Source: Chiridota heheva (taxonomy: Eukaryota; Echinodermata; Holothuroidea; Apodida; Chiridotidae). From it: DNA of 64,000 nucleotides. This document shows, piece by piece, positions 41,901 to 53,900 of this stretch. Each line of letters starts with the position of its first letter. Positions within the stretch are counted from its first letter, which is position 1. The stretch lies in contig JAIGNY010000411.1 in assembly GCA_020152595.1 (NCBI GenBank), positions 1,438,001 through 1,502,000 of the forward strand, given 5' to 3'. The position numbers were made by a program, and so were the translations under genes. A model generated the notes under the pieces. The model made no database searches, was not told the DNA's origin, and saw nothing but the letters and a program-made list of their open reading frames with translations.

Positions 41901-44900
41901 ACCTGAAAAAAGTTTGAGGAAAAATAAATTAAATAGTGACAGAATTAAATACACTTTTTTTTAAATACATAAAGACTTTGAAAAATATGAGGCTGTGTTA
42001 TCACAACTAGTCTGATTTCAGTCGTTTCTACACAAATGATACCAAACTTTAAACTGAAATATCTCCTTAACGAAATAAGATTTTTGAACGCTTTCCTCAC
42101 CATTTTGTTTCTTTTGAAGTCTTCTTTTATATGATGTAGACATGCTTGACCACTGAACTAATCCTTTAAATCTCAAAATAAAATAGCCATTAATGCCAGC
42201 AAGAAATTTGCACTGCTTTTAGGTCTTACCTAAGTATATATTATATGTAAAAGTTGTGATGTATGAATGAGAGGACAGTTCAAAATCTTTAATTTAATTC
42301 TTCAAATTTCTGTCCTAAATTTCAGTCGATCAAAATCAGCAGATTGTATTCTTCTGCTAAATATTCATTAGTTGTTGTGCTCCTTAAAGCTTTAAACAGT
42401 CAGACCCGACCTGACAAATAAGCAGGTCGGGTCAGACTTTTCCTCTTCATTTTGAAAACCACAAGTAATTGGGATCAAATTTCCCTTATCAATGGCTCCA
42501 TTGTATTCGTTCTCCTGTTGGTCCTGAGTTGTTGTAGAAGTTAGCGTTGAGTATCATATTAGCATTGGATGAAGTCCTTATTGTGTGGTTATTTTAAATA
42601 AGATGCGTGGTCTTATTATTTGCTACAGTAAGTTTGTGGTTATGATTTGCTGGAAGAAATTTTTAAGGAGAAGGACAAGTCATGTTGATTTGAGGTATGA
42701 TGGAGATTCAAAAGTTCTTGATAATATTCAATTGCTTTTATTCAACTAACATTAGTGAAGGATTGAGCAACAGTAAGTTAACATAAGAAAATTCATAGTT
42801 TTCTCTTTATGAGAAAACTATGAATTTTAATTATTTTTTAAATTTAAATACAATTTTCATGTTTTTTTTTTAAATGAAAAGGCTGTAAATTGGTCAATGT
42901 TAAACTGATTAAGATTCAACTTGTTGCTCTTTCCAAGGTTTATAGCACATTCTATTCAAATTAAGCTCAAGTTTGTAAGAGAGGGTATGATAAAGGATTA
43001 GTCCAATAGTCAAGCAATGTAAGAGAGGATATGATAATGGATTAGTCCAATGGTCAAGCAATGTAAGAGAGGGTATGATAATGGATTAGTCCAATGGACA
43101 AGCAATGCAAGAGGGTATGATAATGGATTAGTCCAATGGTTAAGCAATGTAAGAGAGGATATGATAATGGATTAGTCCAATGGTCAAGCAATGTAAGAGA
43201 GGGTATGATAATAAATTAGTCCAATGGACAAGCAATGTAAGAGAGGGTATGATAAAGGATTAGTCCAATGGACAAGCAATGTAAGAGAAGGTATGATAAT
43301 GGATTAGTCCAATGGACAAGCAATGTAAGAGGGTATGATAATGGATTAGTCCAATGGTTAAGCAATGTAAGAGAGGATATGATAATGGATTAGTCCAATG
43401 GTCAAGCAATGTAAGAGAGGGTATGCTAATGGATTAGTCCAATGGACAAGCAATGTAAGAGAGGGTATGATAATGGATTAGTCTCATGGTCAAGCAATGT
43501 AAGAGAGGGTATGAAAATGGATTAGTCCAATGGACAAGCAATGTAAGAGAGGGTATGATAATGGATTAGTCCAATGGTCAAGCAATGTAAGAGAGGGTAT
43601 GATAATGGATTAGTCCAATGGTCAAGCAATGTAAGAGAGGGTATGATAATGGATTAGTCCAATGGACAAGCAATGTAAGAGGGTATGATAATGGATTAGT
43701 CCAATGGACAAGCAATGTAAGAGATGGTATGATAATGGATTAGTCCAATGGACAAGCAATGTAAGAGGGTATGATAATGGATTAGTCCAATGGTCAAGCA
43801 ATGTAAGAGAGGGTATGATAATGGATTAGTCCAATGGTCAAGCAATGTAAGAGAGGGTATGATAATGGATTAGTCCAATGGACAAGCAATGTAAGAGATG
43901 GTATGATAAAGGATTAGTCCAATGGACAAGCAATGTAAGAGAGGGTATGATAATGGATTAGTCCAATGGACAAGCAATGTAAAAAGAATATGATAATGGA
44001 TTAGTCCAATGGACAAGCAATGTAAGAGAGGGTATGATAATGGATTAGTCCAATGGACAAGCAATGTAAAAAAGGGTATGATAATGGATTAGTCCAATGG
44101 TCAAGCAATGTAAGAGAAGGTATTGTAATGGATTAGTCCAATGGACAAGCAATGTAAGAGAGGGTATGATAAAGGATTAGTCCAATGGTCAAGCAATGTA
44201 AGAGAGGGTATGATAATGGATTAGTCCAATGGACAAGCAATGTAAGAGAGGGTATGATAAAGGATTAGTCCAATGGTCAAGCAATGTAAGAGAGGGTATG
44301 ATAATGGATTAGTCCAATGGACAAGCAATGTAAGAGAGGGTATGATAAAGGATTAGTCCAATGGTCAAGCAATGTAAGAGGGTATGATAAAGGATTAGTC
44401 CAATGGTCAAGCAATGTAAGAGAGGGTATGATAAAGGATTAGTACAATGGTCAAGCAATGTAAGAGAAGGTATTGTAATGGATTAGTCCAATGGACAAGC
44501 AATGTAAGAGAGGGTATGATAAAGGATTAGTCCAATGGACAAGCAATGTAAGAGGGCATGATAAAGGATTAGTCCAATGGACAAGCAATGTAAGAGAGGG
44601 TATGATAATGGATTAGTCCAATGGACAAGCAATGTAAGAGAGGGTATGATAATGGATTAGTCCAATGGACAAGCAATGTAAGAGAGGGTATGATAATGGA
44701 TTAGTCCAATGGACAAGCAATGTAAGAGAGGGTATGATAATGGATTAGTCCAATGGTCAAGCAAGATTAAAACCCACATCCAGTTCTTTACATGAAATTG
44801 TTAGGTAACCTTTAACAATCAAAATCTTTTCTTAAAAAGAGAAGTTTATATCTTACCACCATCCGTCCAATATCCAATCTTCTTTAGAGTGACATCGTGC

Positions 44901-47900
44901 TCCGTGAAACGTTCTGTCTTGTATTCCTTCAGTAACATATGTCCCCAGTTATAGATTGTCTAAATAGTATCAGGAAGAAAAGAATTTTTGAAATATGCAC
45001 ATAGAATATTGACCAATGGGCTCCTTTCTAAAAGTGGTATTTATGTCTGATAAAGATATGCCATATTCGACATAGTAAGTGCCCAGGGCCCCCTTACAAA
45101 AATAGAATTGCAGGACTTTTTAGGCCCAAAGTTTCTTCCTAATAAGCACCCATGTTCAGAAGCTGCAAGCAGTGTCGACAATGACGAGTGAACACACAAT
45201 TATAATGACAGAGACGTCGCCTGCATATTCGGTTATGATAGTAACAATGCTATCATGAAACGCTTAATAAAATCCCGACGAGAACACAGGTACGACGTAC
45301 GGACAGACATAACATCGACAACCAAGTCAATGTCCACGGCCTTTGATAACCAGTTGTGGTACACTGGCGTGTCTACCAAACCCAGGCTTGAACCCAGGGC
45401 CTCGTGGTCTGTAGACAGGTATAATAACTGCTACACCACAGTAGGTAGATACTAGTAGTGTGCTATTCAAACTGCACTTATATACTAGCTCCACGATAAC
45501 CACCACAAAAATAATGTGAGGGTCAGATGCAAAATAAGCAAAGAAGGTAACAAAATTTGAGTATTTTCAAGTAATATTCCCATGGATTTTCATGTTTTCA
45601 TATATGATAGAGAATATTTGTAGAAACAAAGTGGTGAAAAAACTTTTTTTTAATATCTTATTCCGTTTGGAAGTTATAACAATTTAAAGAGTAGGAAAAT
45701 GTTCTTAAAAACACCTCATACAGTAGATGTCCTTCAGCTTGGTGATGTCATCAAGGCAATTCCAGCACAGTTCTGATGTATTTCTTATAAATCTAATCAC
45801 TTTTTTTTTACATTATCGAACAGCATTTTTGGTTCATTACAGGGATAGGGTGGAATATACAATTTACAAGAAAACATTTTGGGTTTTTTTTTTGGGTGTA
45901 CATCACAATTACAATAAGCAAAAAAGTCCAAATCATTTTAAAAGAAATACAAAAGAAGCTTTGTTGAAATTATCTCTATGACATCACAGATGTTGCCGAT
46001 CAGTCGCTTTTGTAAAAATTCAAAAATACTTAAAAATTGTGTAACTTCTAAACGGAATAAGATATTAACATAGTTTTTCACCACTTTGTTTCTAAAATTT
46101 TCCCTATCATGTATGAAAAATTGAAAATCCATGGGAACATTCCTTTAATTGTTATAACTTCTAAACAGAATAAGATATTAGCATAGTTTTTTCACCAGTT
46201 TGTTTCATACAAAGCTGCACTTGCAACTGAACAAGAACAAGTATCATTACTGGAAACATTATCTATTGAGATTCCCAAATAGTATCTCTGTTTCAAAATA
46301 AGCAATGGATCATATAAAGTTGGTTAATTTCCTGATGTCTATTCATGCACATTTAAAGAGGTGCTGTGGCTCAGTGGTTGATGAGTCATGCTCGTATTCG
46401 AGAGGTACTGAGTTTGATTTCCGTTGTGAGCGCTGCATTGTGTCCTTGAGCAAGACACTTTACTCTACTTGCTTCAGTCCACTCAGCTGTAAAATGAGTA
46501 CCAGCACTGCTGGGGAGTTAATCTGCGATGAACTGGCATCCTGTCCAGGGGAAGTCATGTACTCTAATTCGCTTGCGCTATGGAAACTGGGGATATGCAC
46601 TGGCTCAATGAGCCTAATGGTTCGGATGGATTTAGCTTTTATTCATGCACATTGGGCAGTTTGATCACAAAAGCTGCTTAATTACCTGATGTCTATTCAT
46701 GCACAATGGGCAGTGTGATTATTAAAGAAAATACCTGACAGTCCGGAAGCAACCCGAAAAACTGGGTACTTTGAAATACCCCAAATATTGGGTACTTTTA
46801 TGTATTACGTCATCGCATGAGCCTACACATTTGACTAACCCACACTAAACATATGGGGTTTCTCATTTTCCGCTCCAGATTATCCAAAATTTCACTGGAT
46901 ATTCTGAAATTTTGGAGACGGATAGTAAATAGATATCCAAAACATTTTACTGCTGCTTTTTGAAATTCATAGTCGCCTTTTTAAGAAAATGAACAAAACA
47001 GACTGCCCACAATCTGTTTTATTGATTTTCTCAAAAAGGCGACTGTGAATTTAAAAAAGCAGCAGTAAAAAGTGTTGAATATCTATTTACTATCCGTCTC
47101 GATAATTTTAGGATATCCATTGAAATTTTGGACAATCCGGAGAAAAAATGAGAAACCCCATATGTTTAGTGTGGGTTAGTCAAATGTGTAGGCTCATTCG
47201 ATAACGTTATACCCAATTTTTTGGGTATTTCAAAGTACCCAGTTTTTCGGGTTGCTCCCGAACTGCCTGAGAAGAGCTTGTGTGAAACATTACACCACGG
47301 AATATCTCCAAAATTGTCTAAAAGTATGAACATTTTGCACCTCTTTTTAGCAATAACTACAAAATTACAATGATTTACACCTAATAAAATACAAGGATTA
47401 GAATTTAAGATAACATCTTCTATGAGCCAAAGTTTCAAGACCAGAGAACAAAAAAGTTTAAACATCTTAAAGTGCAAAACTAAAGAGCATAATCACAAAT
47501 TTACAAACAAAAGAAAAGATCACACTACCTGCTTGATACCCGATCCAAAGTACAACACGGTCTGGTGCATGAAGCCCTTGGGTATCTCCTTTATTTTACC
47601 CATAATGCCTTGCTGTATGGCATCATTGGTCTTCACGTGAAACATCGAAGAGACCATGAACTCTCGGAATGAAGACAGCACAACAGAGTGACCGGTCTTG
47701 TTGAAAAAGGTCAGAGGGGCGGAATAAAGGTCACTGCTAATCACTTTTTCCTGAAAATTCCAACTGCGTTAAAAGAGATATATAGCAACCTTTTTATTTG
47801 TCATTTATTTTGAAAAATAATTTACAGGAATATTCCTGTGGATTTTTATTTTCATAAATATGATAAAGCAAGAATTCTTAATTAATTTTTTTAAAGGGCC

Positions 47901-50900
47901 ATCATTACACAACAGCTTCAGATGCATGGGCCAATCGCGTGGCAAACCCAGCGTCATGTGACAAAGAAAACCTGTCAAAACAATCCCTGAATACAAACAA
48001 GTTGAGAACGTGCGTGATTAGTAGGATGTACGTCAGATGTCAGCGGTTCTCTTATCCACCTTCCTCTAACAAGCCGCGAGCCTAATTTATAGCGGAACTA
48101 ATGATAACATTTTATTTGATAAGCTGCGATGTTTTAGTGAGCTGATTTGTCTAGGAAAACCCCCAAAATAAACTAGTATTTTGCGATTTTTACCGATCTC
48201 ATTCGGATTGATCTTACATGCAATTCACTGTATTACATTATACAATGACTATTGTTCGCTGGCCAGATTAAATTGCCTGGCTGGCCAGATTTGGCCCACG
48301 GGCCGCCTATTAAGAATCAGTGATAGAGTATTAAAGAAACAATTTGGTGTGAAAATTATCTTGCTATCTTTTTCCATTTCAATGATTATTGTATTTTAAT
48401 GATTATTGCATTTCAATGATTATTGCATTTCAATGATTATTGCATTTCAATGATTGCGCAAGTGAGTTGAAAAGTGACCTCACAGTGTCATAAATGTAAA
48501 TCCAAGACAATTCTATGAAAATTAACATAGTCTTCCTAAACAACTGGAAACAGTTTTGTTTAATTATTGAGATACAGTAGAACATGCACTTTATAAGAAT
48601 GAGATTTGTCAATCAGTTCATAGAACTTACACTCTATGTTTGATAGAAATACACAAGAATTGTCTTGGACCTACCTTTATAACATCACGTTACACTGCCA
48701 GAAATATTTAAGATACAACCACTCCAAAACACAAGAATATTCCTTCAACAAAACATTTATTTCCCCTGCCCTTTATATTTTCAAATACTTTGGATCAACC
48801 TTTAAGCGAAATGAACAACATTCTACTTTGTCGGAAACTGAAAAGTGAGTTCCTTTGGGATTGACAAATAGCTCATCTAGTTGTCCATGTCAACCACAGA
48901 CCATACTGGACTAGATGGAACTGTTTTAATGTCAGTCCAGATTTCTTGTAGAATTTTTGTTTCAACTAAATATGAAATGTTCTTCAGGCAAAATCATTCT
49001 CTACCCAATCTGACAAACTTATAGTGCAGAGCGTAAAAGCCCGATGCTCAATTTTGCTTTGATTGGTCAAAACCTAATATTTTTTTTTCAAAGGGACGCA
49101 TGATTGGATCATTTGAATGAGAAATCCCATTACCTACAACTAGCATTGAAATATCTATTAACACCCACAGGAAAAATTCCTGTAATTCCTTAACACAAAT
49201 GTCTTCAAATTTTGTAAGAACTTGCCAAAGATGCATTTTCTTGAGGTTTGTAAACAGGCTTCCACACATTTGTGATGTAATGCTGATGTTTCCTGCCACG
49301 AGCGTTTGCATCGTGTCTTTGAGCAAGGCACTTTACTCTACTTGCTTCAGTCCACTCAGCTGTAAAATGAGTACCAGTGCTGCTGGGGAGTTAATCTGCG
49401 ATGGACTGGCATCCCATCTGGGGGGAGTTATGTACTCTCATCCGTTTGCTCCATGGAAACCGGGTATAAGCACCAGCTATAAGCAGCGGGTATAAGCAGC
49501 GGGTATAAGCAGCGAGTATAAGCAGCGAGTATAAGCACCGAGAATAAGCAGCGGGTATAAGCAGTGGGTATAAGCAGTGGGTATTAGCAATGCGAATAAG
49601 CAGTGGGTATAAGAAGCGAGTATAAGCACTGGGTATAAGCACCGGGTATAAGCAGTGGGTATAAGCAGTGGGTATAAGTACTGGGTATAAGCAGCGGGTA
49701 TAAGCAGCGAGTATAAGCAGTGGGTATAAGCACCGGGTATAAGCAGTGGGTATAAGCAGTGGGTATAAGCAGTGGGTATAAGCAGCGGGTATAAGCAGCG
49801 AAAATAAGCAGCCTAATGGCTCGGATGGATTTAACTTTTTAATGCTGATAAAGGTTTAAATATTTTCAATTTTTGATTAAATCTTAAAGTCATCCTACAA
49901 TGCCTGATAAAATTAGTTTAACAAAAACCAGCGGTTCATGTCTTATTCATATAAATCTACAAGCACATACCTTCCACAACCCCCCTACCCCTCTGCCTTT
50001 TTTTTATGTTGGCTGCAAAATATGTTCATATTGACAAAGGTAGTGTGGTTTGTGTCAGGGATTGTAGTTCTTTAATTACATATCTATGCTACAAACTGTA
50101 TTTCCCTTACTTTCCAATCTCCTGATATCGCAAAAACAACTGGTCAAAAGTCAGGTACCCAAGATTGTCCATTCTGTCCTTAGCAACCGTAAAGCTCGGA
50201 AAACAAGTGCACAGTGAGCTAGCTATTCCAACACTTGAACCCATTACAGCTCCCATGGTGTAGTTCTGCGCATATGCCACAAACAAGAGCAAATGGAAAA
50301 GAGATGATTAATTAATTAATGACATGAAGTAAATATAAAATGATTCCTGGGCACCTTACTGTGCTGTCTCTAGTCGTGACAGAGGTCTCAATGAAACTTG
50401 TTTGCGCAAATTGATTGCTTGAAATTTCAAAAATTAATTTCAAGTAATTTAGGGGCAGTTTTGTAATAGTCAGCAGACATTCAGTTCCAGGATAAATTTC
50501 AAGGCCACATTTCTGTGAAGATAAATTTTCACAAGTAGAAAAAATTGGAATGTTTATTCAATTTCTATGGCAACCCATAAGCCTTTACAGCAGAAAAAAA
50601 TCACCCACTGTTATATTTCAGCACAAAGGCTATGCTGATACATTCCTTCCAACTTTTGTGGTGAAATCATTCAAGGCAGTTGCATAGCTAGACAATTTTT
50701 GCAGGGGTGGAGGAACTAAATAAAATTGAATCCAAACTTCTCCCACCCTCTCCCCACTGTTAACAGAAAATTTGAGGAAAAAAGTCAGAAATTTTGAGGA
50801 AACATTTTGGAAACTTTGAGGAAAAAGTTGGTTATTTCGAAAAAACTTTTAGGAATTTTAAGGAAAAAACCAGAAATTTGCTAACATAAAATAGGCCTAA

Positions 50901-53900
50901 TTTAACAACTTGATTTTCGGAAATGTTGTAATCTTTTTTCCCATGATTGCAATTACAACTGAACTCTGAAGACCGATTACTTTCATCAGGATTACTAACA
51001 AATCCAACATGCTGAATTTCTACTAGGCAAATTAGAATCTGCACAAATTTTCTGACTTTTTGAAAATTTCCAGGCAGAGGCTGAGGGGTACATTTCTCCC
51101 TGCCCCTTTTGCTCGGTACCTTACTGATTGAAGGACCATCAGTCCATGATACACATCACGATTGTTGGAAAAATTTACAAGGTCATCGGTCAACTCCATC
51201 TAAAAATTCAGATAATTGAAATGGTACCAAGATTGATTTCTTGATTGACTGCCAGTCTTGTCACATACATTTATTTGTCCCGACTAGATGCACAGTAAGG
51301 CACTAAAGGGTTTGTTCAATGGTCAGAGAAGGTCATCTTATTTGAACAAAGACAATAAAATAAACACTGGTGCAGAAAATATTAATGATATGTAAAAGTA
51401 GAGATTTTATTAGCAGCTGAGAGAGCATTAAATCTGAGCAGAACAGTCTTCATATGGCAACAATAGCACTTGTCAATTGTGTGACTCACCCCTACACCCC
51501 AGGACGAGTCATTGCACCACAGTGGATAGACAAAGCATGTACATTGACGCACCCCTCAATCACTTAGATGACTGACATTTTTTGTGAAATGACTTACCCC
51601 AAATGAATCACCTCTGTACAAAGTCAATGGTGCTGAAGTAAATTGACCCACCCCAGAGTCTGGTGACTGACAATTTGGTAAAATGACACTCATGTGAGTC
51701 ACTATTTCATATGTCAATGACTCACCTTTGACTGACATTATTGGGGGTAGTAGGGGTGAGTCATTCAACTGACAAGTGCATTATATTAAAAAAATTCAGC
51801 ATGCATAAAAGTGGACGGAATACAGCTAAAATTCTTTAATGTAATTCTTTATATTTCTTTCCCATATTTAAAATATCACAGGTTCTCAAATTGCTTCTAC
51901 TGCTAAATCTGGGTCAAGATCAAAATAATATCCAATTTCCTGTTCACTATAGTAAACTTCTCCCATTCAAAATACTTAAGGGAATGACTGAAAAACAATA
52001 AGTTAACATAAGTTTTCTACAAAAGGATTTCTATGGAGTATTTTCATTGTTACGACCTGTGCATTAAAACTCGTTAATGTAGGATCATAATTGTTTGGTT
52101 TATTCCATTTTCTAAACAGGTAATTTTTTAATAAAGCGATAAAATATATGTAAAGTTTTCTTGTTTTTCATTCTTTTAGCTGGTTTTTATGTACTTTAAA
52201 CAATCTAACACACAATTTTTATAAAAAGATTAATGTGTTTATATGTGTATTTAATGCACGGTCCAAAGGACTTTGCATTCGCGAATAACCCTCGTAAAAT
52301 CAGGCCATTCTGCTTGTATCAAAGTCCTTTCCCCCGTGCATTAAATACCCATATAACCACTCCGCCTCAACATAAATCTCTAATAATTTTCAAGATGTCC
52401 CATTCTGCGGTCACACAATATTGTGCAATTTATGCTAATTAGGTATCTAAGTTTAAAATGCTGTAAAATGGTCAATTTTGAACCAACCCGGGTATTTTCT
52501 TTTGTAAAACCTTTGTTTTTAAAATGTCAATCATCATTTCAGTGACTGAGATTGCTGAAAGAAATTTAAAGAATTACATTCAGATTTGGGCATTTCACTC
52601 AGTCATACATCACAATTTAAGATGAATTGGAAATTGAGCGAACATTGATCAGCCACAATCCAAAAAGTGTTTTTGTCTTAAAAACTAATCTGCTCACATT
52701 TTAATACTTTAACCAATATAGAAATTGCTAAATATCCATAGACCAGGTAGCAACAACCTGATCTTAATTGGAAGAAAATGGGCTATAACCCATAAACTTC
52801 ATCAAAATTAGTTAAAAATTGGCCATTTTACAGCATTTTAATGCCAAATATAAATTATGCAAATTCTATTAAAATTATGCAAATTTTATTGAAATTTTGT
52901 GACATCCGGCACAGGAAAATCGATGAATTTGTAAATGTTAACTTATTGTTTGTCAATGGGAGAGGTTGAATATGACATGAAGAAGAGATTTTGGATCTCC
53001 ATCAATAGTTAGCAGGAGAATATTGTCTGTTTATTTTCAGTGACTTAAACTTTAGGACAGAAATTTTAGAGAATTACATAAAAGATTTGGAGTTGTCTCT
53101 CTTTCATACATCATAAGTGCTACATACATTAAAGATTCTTCAAACTGTGATTACCCAGAACTCAGAAACTGCATGTGTTCTGATGTAATTTAAATTTAAA
53201 GATTATTCTATTCAGATAAAAGCTCTTTCTGTGGAATATAAAACCTCTACCAGTTCATATACCCTTAAACCAAGGGTTTTTAATTCAATTTTTTTAAAGG
53301 GCCATCATTTCACAACAGTTTAAGGCTGTGGGCCAATCTCTTGGCAAAACCCAGCGTCATGTGACAAAGAAAACCCGTCAAAACAATCCCTGAATACAAA
53401 CAAGGTGAGAGCGTGCGCGATTAAAAGGATATACGTCAGATGTCGGCGGTTCTCTTATCCACCTTCTTGTGACAAGCTGCTAGCCAATTTATAGTGGAAC
53501 TAAAGATAACATTTTATTGATAAGCTGCGATGTTTTAGTGAGCTGATTTGTCTAGGAAAAACCCAAAATAAACGAGTATTTTGTGATTTTTGCCGATCTC
53601 ATTCGGATTGATCTTACATGAAATATTGCATTATAAAATAACTATTGTTCGCAGGCCAGATTGGAGAGTCTGGTGGGCCAGATTTCGCCCGTGGGCCACC
53701 TATAAAGAATTGCCGCTTTAAACAGTCAATTTTGCACGGTTTGTGATCAAATTTGATATTTTCTGAACAGTAAAAAACATGAAAGTAGTTTCTGTTTATC
53801 ACTATGTCCTCAATCAAGCAAGATGTATTTTTCTGACCACCAACTTATCCTTTTTTTTATGCTTACTTTCCAATCTGTTTGTTTGTTTGTTTGATGAGGT

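Noticed and set aside
49048..49326. 92-codon minus-strand ORF between exons 2 and 3
   Set aside because: Exons 2 and 3 join in phase without it, it overlaps a SINE, and no good splice pair frames it.
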